A stretch of DNA of 64,000 nt from an uncultured Sphingobacteriaceae bacterium. GTDB taxonomy: Bacteria > Bacteroidota > Bacteroidia > Sphingobacteriales > Sphingobacteriaceae. Both the position numbers and the translations under genes were made by a program. Shown in pieces: positions 7,887 to 16,346 of this stretch. The stretch's first letter is position 1, and every line of letters starts with the position of its first letter. The stretch is from the NCBI GenBank assembly GCA_946480915.1, contig CAMLLO010000002.1, positions 124,001-188,000 on the forward strand, in the 5' to 3' direction. The notes beneath the pieces were generated by a model, which was not told the origin of the DNA, did not search any database, and saw only the letters and a program-made list of their open reading frames with translations.

Positions 7887-9629
7887 ATGAACATTCGACA
7901 GATTTTCAAAAATTATTATCCTGCTTTACTTGTATTTTTTTGTTTAACCGCCTTCACTCTATATAGTTATTCCGAAATAACGAATGCTACGAAAGCAAGA
8001 AGAGAAAAACTATTTGAACAACGTGTTGCAAGAGCTACCGACGTATTAAAGAGAAGAATTACCGATTACACACAAATATTAAGAGGGTGCCAGGCTTTAT
8101 TCTATGCTTCGGACTCTGTAACTGCCGATAACTGGGAAAAATATGTTGCCAACTTAAATGTCTCGGACAATTATGCAGGTATACAGGCCATAGCTTATGC
8201 CGCTTACATAAAAAAAAACGAAGTGCCCGAGGTGGAAGCGCGTATCAAAAAGAGTGGATATCCTGATTTTAAGATAGTCTCTGATTTTAGGAATGATCAT
8301 TTAACCCCTATTATCTTTATTGAACCTTTTAGGGGACGAAATCTCAGAGCTTTTGGCTTTGATATGTACAGCGAATCTATTCGTAAGGAGACAATGGGCA
8401 GAGCATTAGAAACAGGCAAACCTGCCATGTCAAAAAAGGTAACCTTAGTTCAGGAAACAACAGAAGATATTCAACCCGGGTTTCTTTTATACCTCCCAGT
8501 CTACCGCAGTCCGGAAACTACCCGAACAACGGAAGATCGGAAAAAAAATATTATAGGATTTGTCTATACACCCTTTCGGGCGTATGATTTAATGGAGGCT
8601 ATTTTGAAAAGTTTTTCCGATATCCACATCGAAATTTACGACGGCAACAAACCATCTGAAAAAAGTCTATTATTCAACTCCGACTCTATTCTTCACCGGC
8701 CTTCTACAAAAGGAGAACTCGTTTCGGACACTTCGATTTATATGGCCGGTGCTCAATGGAAAATTGTCGTGTCATCTACAGAAATGTTTGGCTCAAACAT
8801 TGAAAAACGCCAACCCGATTTGGTTCTGATCCTGGGCTTAGCCATTACATTTTTAATGGTTGTGATAGCGGTAAATAATATCAAAAACAGATCCAGAGTT
8901 GTTGAAGAGCTACAATTGAGTAAAGAAGTAGAAAAGAAAAAGGATGAGTTTATAGGCATTGCAAGTCACGAACTTAAAACGCCACTAACCAGCATTAAAG
9001 CATACATTCAATTATTAGAAAGGTCTGACCTGAAAGAAACTGAACGAACTTTTGTGCGTAAAGCTATCGCACAAATTAAAAAGTTAAATAGTTTGATAGC
9101 CGATCTGCTCGACGTCTCGAAAATTCAGGCAGGAAGTTTAAGGTTGCAAATCGATACGTTTTTGCTTAGTGAATTAATATCTGAAAGTATTGAAACAGTT
9201 AATCATATCTATGCAAATCATCAGATTGTTCTTGAACCAGAAATACCCAATGTTGTTATGAAAGGAGACAAGTTCAGGTTAGAACAAGCTCTTAATAATC
9301 TCCTTAACAATGCGATAAAATATTCGCCAGGATCAAGAACAGTTTTTATAAAGGGCAAGCAAATTGATGATCACGTTACAATTGAGGTGAAAGATGAAGG
9401 GATTGGAATATCCAGGGAAAATCAGGCGCTTATTTTTCAAAAATACCATCGTGCTGAAGGCCTTTCTCCTACTCTTTCAGGCTTGGGAATGGGGCTTTAT
9501 ATTTCAAATGAAATCGTAAAAAGGCACCAGGGAAAAATCAGCGTAACTAGTGAACCCGGCAAAGGATCGATATTCACGATATATATTCCTATTCATCCAG
9601 ACTTTGATAAGGCTGGTTTCAACGCTTAG
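7887..9629 (+). CDS. Membrane CHASE-domain sensor histidine kinase
   Basis: This 580-residue protein has a first membrane helix at about 11-28, a periplasmic CHASE sensor domain (about 60-250, including ADNWEKYVANL, GIQAIAYAAYI and GFDMYSESIRKETMGRA), and a second membrane helix at 311-330. The cytoplasmic kinase follows: H-box with His361 in ASHELKTPLTSIKAY, N-box NLLNNAIKYSPGS, G1 DEGIGIS, and G2 GLGMGLYIS. CHASE domains bind small extracellular ligands such as cytokinin-like compounds or short peptides; the ligand here is unknown. No cognate regulator is adjacent. Confidence 0.93.
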   Translation: MNIRQIFKNYYPALLVFFCLTAFTLYSYSEITNATKARREKLFEQRVARATDVLKRRITDYTQILRGCQALFYASDSVTADNWEKYVANLNVSDNYAGIQAIAYAAYIKKNEVPEVEARIKKSGYPDFKIVSDFRNDHLTPIIFIEPFRGRNLRAFGFDMYSESIRKETMGRALETGKPAMSKKVTLVQETTEDIQPGFLLYLPVYRSPETTRTTEDRKKNIIGFVYTPFRAYDLMEAILKSFSDIHIEIYDGNKPSEKSLLFNSDSILHRPSTKGELVSDTSIYMAGAQWKIVVSSTEMFGSNIEKRQPDLVLILGLAITFLMVVIAVNNIKNRSRVVEELQLSKEVEKKKDEFIGIASHELKTPLTSIKAYIQLLERSDLKETERTFVRKAIAQIKKLNSLIADLLDVSKIQAGSLRLQIDTFLLSELISESIETVNHIYANHQIVLEPEIPNVVMKGDKFRLEQALNNLLNNAIKYSPGSRTVFIKGKQIDDHVTIEVKDEGIGISRENQALIFQKYHRAEGLSPTLSGLGMGLYISNEIVKRHQGKISVTSEPGKGSIFTIYIPIHPDFDKAGFNA

Positions 9630-9742
9630 GTTATACCAGTCAGATGTGGTTTTACTTTTAAGGGCGCCCCCAACGAGGCTCGCAGCAATATTTCAAAACT
9701 TTCATTTTGATCATTTGTATTATTTATACATCTATCAATTCT

Positions 9743-10027
9743 ATGGAAAAGTTTGAAGTTCAGATTGAACCTGCACGAGAGCTGATTATTGAAGCCGAAG
9801 AAAATCCACAAAAACCTAAGCGTTTTAAAATATTTTCAAAAGACCGAACAAATGACTGGCTGGAAAGGGGTGCGATTGGAGACGTACCGAAAGATAACCT
9901 ATTAGGTATAATATCATTAAGTTCGGAAAAAGATTTCCATTTTGAGGGAGATGAAAGTTTTTCGGGGGATGACCTGCTAGATATCGCTGCCCAAATTACT
10001 CGTCACCCTTCTTTCATCAATAAGTAA
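9743..10027 (+). CDS. Hypothetical small acidic protein
   Basis: This 94-residue protein starts at the ATG giving MEKFEVQIEPARELI. An upstream in-frame TTG at 9707 would add 12 unconvincing residues. It has no signal peptide or membrane segment and is rich in Glu and Asp, with a KPKRFKIFSKDR basic patch. No family was recognised. It lies 113 nt after the CHASE kinase and appears independent. Confidence 0.55.
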   Translation: MEKFEVQIEPARELIIEAEENPQKPKRFKIFSKDRTNDWLERGAIGDVPKDNLLGIISLSSEKDFHFEGDESFSGDDLLDIAAQITRHPSFINK

Positions 10028-10136
10028 ACCTCAACGAAACTACCTTTGAGATGTACTAAAGGATGCTTTATGTAGAGTTTGGTTTACCACTCCTGAGCCT
10101 GAAGAAGCTTTGAATATTGCCACAGAGGCAAAATAA

Positions 10137-10181
10137 AAATCGGCTGTTTTATTCATAAATTTGAATAAAAGCAACCGATTT
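10137..10181 (-). terminator. Long AT-rich hairpin terminator
   Basis: An almost perfect inverted repeat runs from AAATCGG to CCGATTT with inner arms TTTTATTCA / TGAATAAAA. On the minus strand it is followed by a T-rich tract, and it lies 64 nt past the stop of the phosphatase gene, so it probably ends that transcript. It may also stop the plus-strand 9743 gene. Confidence 0.65.
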
Positions 10182-10244
10182 CGAAAATCTCACGTTGCCA
10201 TGTTTAAACAAAACGACAACGTTGAAAGAAAATCCTTTATATGA

Positions 10245-10964
10245 TTATTTAGTTTCTGAAGCTAAAACGGGACCTTGTTCCATTTTTTCAGCTTCTTTTT
10301 TACCCACAACTTTTTCTCTTATCTTATCAACATCAGCAGTATTAACAAAATCAATTATATTGCTGTAAACGGTATGAAATCCAAAGCCTCCCTTGGTCAT
10401 CTCCTGGATAGCATCTTCTTTAGTCCAGTTTTGGAAAACTAAGCGATACATTGCCATAAGCATTCCGGTGCGATCCGAACCATGCCAGCAGTGAATTAGT
10501 ATGGGCCCTTTGCGATCATTGATCAACTTTAGGGCTTTAATTACTTCACGCTCTTTAATGTCTCCGGCCTTCATAGAAATATGATGAAGTTTTAACTGGG
10601 TATGTTTGGCTCTTTTATTATCACTCCAAAAACGGCGAACATTCAATACCTCAAATAAACCCGCTTTCTCCAATGAAGTAAAGTCGTTCTGACCGGGTTG
10701 TTCCGAGCGGTAAATCCCCTCGTCTATTTTGTAAACGTTTTTTAACCTACCGATAGTTTGACGCTCTGCCTTAGTTATTAAGGTTTTGGCACCTTTCATT
10801 TCGGTACTTTTTTCGGCAGTTACCGTAAGGTCGTTTGAGACTGCTGCCGTAACAGAAGATTTTTCTGAACTTACTAAATTATCTAAAGATTGGGCTTGAG
10901 CAAAAAGGCTAAAACCGGGAAGTGTCAAAGCTAATAGCAGGGTGTTTTTCAATAATGCTTTCAT
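10245..10964 (-). CDS. Secreted dual-specificity/tyrosine phosphatase-like protein
   Basis: This 239-residue protein has a signal peptide (MKALLKNTLLLALTLPGFSL, cleaved after FAQAQ). The C-terminal half is a cysteine phosphatase fold with the signature HCWHGSDRTG (Cys159, Arg165; the CX5R P-loop) and an upstream strand GIYRSEQPG typical of DSP/PTP relatives. The family hydrolyses phosphotyrosine, phosphoserine or phosphorylated lipids and polyphosphates. Export to the periplasm implies a non-cytoplasmic substrate. The first 70 mature residues look unstructured. It stands alone. Confidence 0.85.
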   Translation of the reverse strand: MKALLKNTLLLALTLPGFSLFAQAQSLDNLVSSEKSSVTAAVSNDLTVTAEKSTEMKGAKTLITKAERQTIGRLKNVYKIDEGIYRSEQPGQNDFTSLEKAGLFEVLNVRRFWSDNKRAKHTQLKLHHISMKAGDIKEREVIKALKLINDRKGPILIHCWHGSDRTGMLMAMYRLVFQNWTKEDAIQEMTKGGFGFHTVYSNIIDFVNTADVDKIREKVVGKKEAEKMEQGPVLASETK

Positions 10965-11173
10965 ACGTCTCGAACTATTTGGGCGGTTATCGTTTGATGT
11001 TTTGTATACTTCTAAAACCCCAAGAACCAGAAACTTATTGCATGCAAAAAAGCCTATATCAAGCCTTTACAATGCAATGACAAATAAAAAATGTATTAGG
11101 CTTTCATCCCCTACTATGAGTTCTAAAGAAGGGCTTTTGTCGCCCCGCAGGAGTCTTTAAATTTATCTGCGGT

Positions 11174-11410
11174 CTATGATTCGCGAAGACTCGTTTTATC
11201 TATATCTTCATATCCCCATTCCTCACCTTCCTCAAGTTCTCTCCCAGAATACTCACCATAGCGAATTACCATATAGACCATATAGATTATTACAAAAGGC
11301 GATAAGAGGAACAAGGCCCAAACCGCGCTATTAAAATCAGTATGCAACATAAACAGAAATATCAAAAGGTAAGCGCTGGCAAATAATACGGAAAATGCAA
11401 CCTTATTCAT
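11174..11410 (-). CDS. Small two-helix membrane protein of unknown function
   Basis: Starting at the ATG for MNKVAFSVLFASAYLL, this is a 78-residue protein with two hydrophobic helices (about 3-21 and 30-48) and a very acidic C-terminal tail (YSGRELEEGEEWGYEDID). The same frame is open up to 11488, and an upstream Met would add a 26-residue hydrophilic extension. The shorter form gives a more normal membrane protein. No family was recognised. Confidence 0.55.
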   Translation of the reverse strand: MNKVAFSVLFASAYLLIFLFMLHTDFNSAVWALFLLSPFVIIYMVYMVIRYGEYSGRELEEGEEWGYEDIDKTSLRES

Positions 11411-11560
11411 CTGGCGGTTTTCTAAAAAGAACATCCTGAATTTTAGGTTGTTTAAAGAATTTATTTCTAATGTGTTATATAAATGCAATTACCCTCCTCG
11501 CCTAATGAAAAAAGACGAAGAGGGTAAAATATATGACTGGCGAGATCTCTCTTTATTAGC

Positions 11561-12406
11561 CTAAGATGATGTGGATGGCTTTTCCAGCAATTTAAAGAAC
11601 TGGTCAAGTTGAGGCAAAATCACGATTCGGGTTCTTCTGTTAACGGCTTTACCTTCTTCGCTATCGTTTGAAGAGAGTGGAATGTACTCGCCTCGTCCCG
11701 CAGCTGTCATCCTGGATGCAGGCACACCATACTGATTTTGTAAGATCCGTACTACAGATGTAGCTCTCTTTACACTCAAATCCCAGTTATCCAAAAGCGG
11801 ACCACTTTTATACGGCACATTATCGGTATGCCCTTCCACCATAAATTCGATATCGGGTTGGTTGTTCAAAACCTTTGCTACCTTGCCCAGCACTTCCTGT
11901 GCTCTTTCATTCACTTCGTAATTTCCGCTCTTAAATAAAAGTTTATCAGAAATATCAATATAAACTACGCCTTTATCGACTTTTATATTAATATCCTGAT
12001 CATTGAGATTGCCAATAGCACCTTTTAAGTTCATCACCAGGGCCATATTCAACGAATCTTTCCGGGCGATGGCAGATTGCAAATCTTTAATGTACGCATC
12101 CTTGGCGCCAATGTTATCCAGAGATTTTTTAATACTCTCGGCTTGTGAGCCAGAAATAACCGATAAGTCTTTCAATTGGTTAAGCATCTGGTTATTGGTG
12201 GTTTGCTGGTTACTCAGCTGGTCATTAAGAAACTTTATCCGTTCAACATATCTTGCAGAAGAATCCTGACAAGATGAAAATCTCTTCTGCAAATCAAGGT
12301 ATGAAGAGTTCAAAGTTGCATATCGCATTTCAGCCTCACGTAACTTTTTTCCACACGATCCCAGAAATATTACTGGGATTACAAGTATTATCAATTTAAC
12401 TTTCAT
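11561..12406 (-). CDS. OmpA-family peptidoglycan-binding lipoprotein
   Basis: This 281-residue protein has a lipoprotein signal with lipobox LGSC (lipidated Cys18), a long alpha-helical coiled-coil region (about 22-125), and a C-terminal OmpA/MotB-like domain. That domain contains VYIDISDKLLFKSG, FMVEGHTDNVPY, DNWDLSVKRA and NRRTRIVI, the residues that hold diaminopimelate of peptidoglycan. It would anchor the outer membrane to the cell wall. No motA or gliding genes are adjacent, so it is not a flagellar MotB. Confidence 0.9.
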   Translation of the reverse strand: MKVKLIILVIPVIFLGSCGKKLREAEMRYATLNSSYLDLQKRFSSCQDSSARYVERIKFLNDQLSNQQTTNNQMLNQLKDLSVISGSQAESIKKSLDNIGAKDAYIKDLQSAIARKDSLNMALVMNLKGAIGNLNDQDINIKVDKGVVYIDISDKLLFKSGNYEVNERAQEVLGKVAKVLNNQPDIEFMVEGHTDNVPYKSGPLLDNWDLSVKRATSVVRILQNQYGVPASRMTAAGRGEYIPLSSNDSEEGKAVNRRTRIVILPQLDQFFKLLEKPSTSS

Positions 12407-12595
12407 ATCATTATTTATTAAACAAATAATATAGTAAGAGCTGTAATACTTAAATTGTTTGGATTGGTTACTACGAGGGCGGTATTCGCCATGGCTTCCG
12501 GAGAACTTGGAAGCTTAGTTGAGACTGTAAACGGCAAAGTTTTTTCGAATTAAAAACCCATCCCAAATTTATTAGTCTATTCTCGAAACAAGGCA

Positions 12596-12617
12596 CAGTC
12601 CCGTGTGGGACTGTTTT
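12596..12617. terminator. Short GC hairpin between nhaD and the OmpA gene
   Basis: Perfect 7-bp stem CAGTCCC / GGGACTG with loop GTGT is followed by TTTT on the plus strand. It lies 24 nt past the 3' end of the minus-strand nhaD. The T-run is on the opposite side for that transcript, so function is uncertain. Confidence 0.4.
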
Positions 12618-12639
12618 GGTTCGATTTAAATTCATGATT

Positions 12640-13923
12640 TCAAAATCGGATTAATTGATGCTGTAAAATGTAGGTGATCGCTCCAGCAAAGTATCCTAAC
12701 AACGCAAGTAGACTAACCTTTTTCAAATACCAAAAGAAACTGATTTTCTCCAGACCCATGGCGGCGACACCTGCCGCCGAACCGATGATTAAAACACTGC
12801 CACCTGTACCAGCGCAATAAGCCAGAAACTCCCAAAAATAATGATCTGTGGGATATTGATTTAAGCTGTACATCCCCTGTGTGGCGGCAACTAATGGAAC
12901 ATTATCTATAATGGATGAAAGTAAGCCGATGGAAACTACAATAATATTATCGCTGTGAAGCGTGACAGTCATCCATTGGGCAAGTTGCGATAATGAACCT
13001 ATAGATTCGAGCGCTGTAATACTCATCAAAATACCAAGAAAAAATAAAATGGTTGGAGTATCAATCATACTTAAGGCATGGACAACAGACAAACCGCGTT
13101 TATCTTCTTCCGCTTTTTTGCCATGAATTACTTCGGTAATTACCCAAAGCACGCCCAGGCCGATAAGTATTCCCATATAGGGAGGAAGATGTGTAACTGA
13201 TTTAAAAACCGGAACAAAAACAAGGGCCAGAACTCCGGAAAAGAAAACGATGGATTGATGTTTTTCAGAAATGGGTTTAGTGTTCAACTTTTGTTCGGAC
13301 ACCGGCCGTTGAACACTTCCTTTGAGTTTAAAAGAAAGAAAAATCAAAGGTATAACGATACACATTAAACTCGGAACAACAAGTTTAGCAATAATGCCGA
13401 ATGTGGTGATCTGTCCGCCTATCCAGAGCATTGTTGTTGTGACATCCCCAATGGGAGTCCATGCTCCACCCGCATTCGCAGCTACAACCACAATACCTGC
13501 AAAAAACAACCTGTCTTTTTCGTTCCCTATCAGTTTTCGGAGAAGAGAGATCATTACAATGGTCGTTGTAAGATTATCTAAAATAGATGAAAGGAAAAAA
13601 GTAATAAAAGCAATAATCCAAAGGAGCTTTCGCAAATCTGTCTGATTGATTCGCCTGGTAATAATATCAAATCCATCATGTGCATCAATTAGGGTAACAA
13701 TGGTCATGGCCCCTAACAGAAAAAATAAAATACTGGAAAGTTCACCCAGGTGACGACTCAACTCTTCAGTCACACTATTTTTATCCGTGGAAAAAAGAAT
13801 ATAAACGGTCCAGCAAAGAACCCCTGTAATCAGAGCAGATGCAGCTTTATTGATTTTAATAGAATGTTCAAATGCTATCGCAGCATATCCTAATATAAAA
13901 ATTGATATAATTAATATCCCCAT
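12640..13923 (-). CDS. nhaD: Sodium:proton antiporter NhaD
   Basis: This 427-residue polytopic membrane protein has about 11-12 hydrophobic helices. It has the inverted-repeat signatures of the ion transporter superfamily: SSILDNLTTTIVM near residue 112 and SIIDNVPLVAAT in the second half, each with the conserved Asp-Asn pair in a broken helix. NhaD exchanges internal Na+ or Li+ for external H+. The gene is alone between hairpins, with a 178-nt region to the next gene. Confidence 0.88.
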   Translation of the reverse strand: MGILIISIFILGYAAIAFEHSIKINKAASALITGVLCWTVYILFSTDKNSVTEELSRHLGELSSILFFLLGAMTIVTLIDAHDGFDIITRRINQTDLRKLLWIIAFITFFLSSILDNLTTTIVMISLLRKLIGNEKDRLFFAGIVVVAANAGGAWTPIGDVTTTMLWIGGQITTFGIIAKLVVPSLMCIVIPLIFLSFKLKGSVQRPVSEQKLNTKPISEKHQSIVFFSGVLALVFVPVFKSVTHLPPYMGILIGLGVLWVITEVIHGKKAEEDKRGLSVVHALSMIDTPTILFFLGILMSITALESIGSLSQLAQWMTVTLHSDNIIVVSIGLLSSIIDNVPLVAATQGMYSLNQYPTDHYFWEFLAYCAGTGGSVLIIGSAAGVAAMGLEKISFFWYLKKVSLLALLGYFAGAITYILQHQLIRF

Positions 13924-14101
13924 TTCTATGTATGATTTCGGGTTTAAGTACGTAATGTAAGAACTGTAGGTAAATATCTGGGGTACCGACTTATAAACCT
14001 ATGATTATCATCTAAAGCAGAAATAACCTAGCACGAGTATACTTTACTGGAAGAACTTGAAACAGAAAAACGGATCGCTCAGAGAAAAATCCGATAGATA
14101 A

Positions 14102-14455
14102 CTACTTTTGTTTCTTTTCCGTGTCTGGCAACAATTTAAAATAGCTTACCACGTATCGATCGCCTTTCAGTTCTCCTTGAACAGTTGCTTTGCGTACCGC
14201 TTTACAGAAGCCGTGTTCATCGTGCGCATCGCCATGCGAATTAATGTCGGTTCCATCTACAAAATAAGCATGATTGTTTATGCGAACAGCAAGATCACAA
14301 CCTTTCCCCTTTAAACCGAACTTACATTGTCCACAAGCGGCTTCTACTATTTCAAGCTTTTTGGCAGGATCAGGTTTTGTTGGGCTATCTTTAGTTTGAG
14401 CAAAGGAGAATAAGGCCGAACAGGTTAATACAAAAAATAGAGCAAGTGTTTTCAT
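14102..14455 (-). CDS. Secreted DUF6370-like cysteine protein
   Basis: Starting at MKTLALFFVLTCSALFSFAQ (signal peptide), this is a 117-residue exported protein. The mature domain has EAACGQCKFGLKGKGCDLAV, then VDGTDINSHGDAHDEHGFC and a final VSYFKLLP, matching the remembered DUF6370 pattern. Four conserved cysteines and several His/Asp residues suggest a metal or disulfide site, but no function is known. An open frame upstream (to 14509) would bury the signal peptide and is disfavoured. It lies downstream of the hxlR-type gene. Confidence 0.7.
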   Translation of the reverse strand: MKTLALFFVLTCSALFSFAQTKDSPTKPDPAKKLEIVEAACGQCKFGLKGKGCDLAVRINNHAYFVDGTDINSHGDAHDEHGFCKAVRKATVQGELKGDRYVVSYFKLLPDTEKKQK

Positions 14456-14522
14456 CAAATAAAATAAGGTATTATTTCGCTGAATAACAATAGACAGATC
14501 CGTAAGCATTTCTACGGCGTTA

Positions 14523-14948
14523 TTATTCGTTTTTCAAAATATAATCCTCGCGGGCACGCAACACCTCATTCATGTTCTCGGCCGCCCATTCGGATAGAGA
14601 AACTAACTGCCCGAGTAAACTTCTTCCCAAATCGGTAAGCTGATATTCTACTTTTGGTGGAATTTGCGGATATACCTTGCGAGTTAGTAAACCATCCCTT
14701 TCCAGATGTTTTAATGTAACGGTCAACATTCGCTGAGAAATGCCATGAATGCCTTTTTTTAATTCTCCAAAACGTAATTTATCCGATTTACCTAACATAA
14801 TGATGGTATGCACCGACCATTTATCGCTTATTCTGTCGATCACATCTGTTACCGGACAGTAGTGATTTGTCGAATGATTGTCAGAAAAATGCTCTTTCAC
14901 ATTCTCTTGTGTGCCTTTATGAGCTGGATTCCCAATGGTTACTTTCAT
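14523..14948 (-). CDS. HxlR-family transcriptional regulator
   Basis: This 141-residue winged-helix protein has the HxlR core CPVTDVIDRISDKWSVHTIIML (split here: CPVTDVIDRI and DKWSVHTI), then FGELKKGIHGISQRMLTVTLKHLERDGL and a wing ending in KVEYQLTDLGRSL. The conserved Cys32 in this family can sense reactive aldehydes or oxidants. It is divergent from the nitroreductase/yceI pair with an 86-nt shared intergenic region, a classic arrangement in which the regulator controls both sides. Confidence 0.92.
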   Translation of the reverse strand: MKVTIGNPAHKGTQENVKEHFSDNHSTNHYCPVTDVIDRISDKWSVHTIIMLGKSDKLRFGELKKGIHGISQRMLTVTLKHLERDGLLTRKVYPQIPPKVEYQLTDLGRSLLGQLVSLSEWAAENMNEVLRAREDYILKNE

Positions 14949-15034
14949 ATAACTGAGTAATTAATTTGTGCCATATTGTTCGGCACTAAGTTACTTAATA
15001 GCTTTGAGTTATCAAAAGTAACTATTGTAAAATT

Positions 15035-15661
15035 ATGGACATACTATCATTATTGAATTGGAGATATGCGGCCAAGCGCATGAACGGAAATAAAATACCA
15101 CAAGAAAAAATAGATATAATTCTTGAAAGCGTCAGACTTTCAGCTTCTTCTATCGGACTACAGCCTTACCGGGTTATCGTAATCGAGAATCCCGAAACTT
15201 TGAAACAAATTAAACCGATTGCCAATAATCAGGCTCAGATAACAGAAGCATCTCACTTATTAGTATTCGCCGCCTGGTCAGACGTTTCGGAAGAATCAAT
15301 CGAAGAATATTTGAACCTGATTGCGTCAGAACGCAAGGTAAGTTTAGACTCACTGGGAACGATGAGAGGCTACATGGCGGGCTTAACTAAAAACACTCCA
15401 GAACAAAACTTTAACTGGGCGGCACGTCAGGCCTATATCGCTTTAGGAACAGCCTTAATCGCTGCTGCTTCGCAGGAAGTAGATGCCACACCAATGGAAG
15501 GCTTTAACTCTACCGCTCTGGATGATTTACTGGGCCTTTCCGCAAAAGGATTGAAAAGCGTAAGTATTTTACCTTTAGGATATAGAGATATCAATCAGGA
15601 CTGGCTGGTAAGCCTACCCAAAGTTCGAACCCCTAAACAGAAATTTTTCCTAACAGTATAA
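15035..15661 (+). CDS. Nitroreductase-family NAD(P)H oxidoreductase
   Basis: This 208-residue flavin (FMN) oxidoreductase has the family start LLNWRYAAKRMNG, the FMN-contact region SASSIGLQPYRVIVI, the mid motif NWAARQAYIALGTALIAAA, and the C-terminal ILPLGYRD. Such enzymes reduce nitro compounds, quinones or other electrophiles. It is divergent from the HxlR regulator and followed 32 nt later by a YceI gene, indicating an inducible two-gene operon. Confidence 0.92.
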   Translation: MDILSLLNWRYAAKRMNGNKIPQEKIDIILESVRLSASSIGLQPYRVIVIENPETLKQIKPIANNQAQITEASHLLVFAAWSDVSEESIEEYLNLIASERKVSLDSLGTMRGYMAGLTKNTPEQNFNWAARQAYIALGTALIAAASQEVDATPMEGFNSTALDDLLGLSAKGLKSVSILPLGYRDINQDWLVSLPKVRTPKQKFFLTV

Positions 15662-15693
15662 TCATCATTTAAACAAATTAAATAACAAATAAC

Positions 15694-16278
15694 ATGAAAT
15701 CATCATTAATCGCAGTAGCAATCATAGCTTCATCGTTAAGCTTAAAAGCACAAACTAAATGGGTTGTAGACCCTGTACACTCATCAGTAAACTTTAACAT
15801 CGAACATCTGGTAATTTCTGAAGTTGAAGGAAAATTTAAAACGTATGATGGAACGATCAGCAGTGCAAAACCTGATCTGACCGATGCCAAAATTGATTTC
15901 ACAGTTGATGTCAACAGCATTGACACCGACAACGAAATGCGCGACAAACACCTAACGTCAGCAGACTTTTTTGATGCTGAAAAATATCCTAAAATGACCT
16001 TCAAAAGCACTTCCTTAAAAAAATTATCAGGTAATAAATATGTATTAAATGGAAACCTGACAATCCATGGGATTACCAAACCAGCAAAGTTTGATGTAAC
16101 TTATGGCGGAACCGCAAAAGATGGCTACGGAAATACTAAAGCAGGATTTAAAGGAAAAGGCGTAATCAATAGGTTTGATTACGGATTAAAATACAATGCT
16201 TTAACAGAAGCTGGCGGTGCTGCTTTAGGAAAGGCAGTTGAAATTGATTTGAAATTGCAGTTCGCGCAGGCGAAATAA
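15694..16278 (+). CDS. YceI-family periplasmic lipocalin-like protein
   Basis: This 194-residue protein has a signal peptide (MKSSLIAVAIIASSLSLKAQ) and the YceI beta-barrel pattern: KWVVDPVHSSVNFNIEHLVIS, the DxNSIDTDNEMRDKHL region, FFDAEKYPKMTFKSTS, and NRFDYGLKYN. YceI proteins bind polyisoprenoid or amphiphilic ligands in the periplasm. It probably forms an operon with the preceding nitroreductase under the HxlR regulator, suggesting a role in handling quinone-like or lipid stress; that is inference. Confidence 0.95.
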   Translation: MKSSLIAVAIIASSLSLKAQTKWVVDPVHSSVNFNIEHLVISEVEGKFKTYDGTISSAKPDLTDAKIDFTVDVNSIDTDNEMRDKHLTSADFFDAEKYPKMTFKSTSLKKLSGNKYVLNGNLTIHGITKPAKFDVTYGGTAKDGYGNTKAGFKGKGVINRFDYGLKYNALTEAGGAALGKAVEIDLKLQFAQAK

Positions 16279-16295
16279 GATTAGAACTTTTTATT

Positions 16296-16333
16296 AAACC
16301 TATAAGGTTTTTAGAAACCTTATAGGTTTTTCT
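16296..16333. terminator. Bidirectional terminator, AAACCTATAAGGTTT hairpin (copy 1)
   Basis: A perfect 15-bp stem (AAACCTATAAGGTTT / AAACCTTATAGGTTT) with loop TTAG is followed by T residues, and the 5' A-run makes it symmetrical for both strands. It sits between the convergent yceI and mutS-like genes. The same stem recurs at 20421. Confidence 0.85.
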
Positions 16334-16346
16334 GTTCTGTGAAAAA

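Noticed and set aside
10055..10130. Short coding-like stretch reading VWFTTPEPEEALNIATEAK then stop
   Set aside because: It may be a gene remnant, but it has no start codon, is only about 25 codons long and cannot be assigned.
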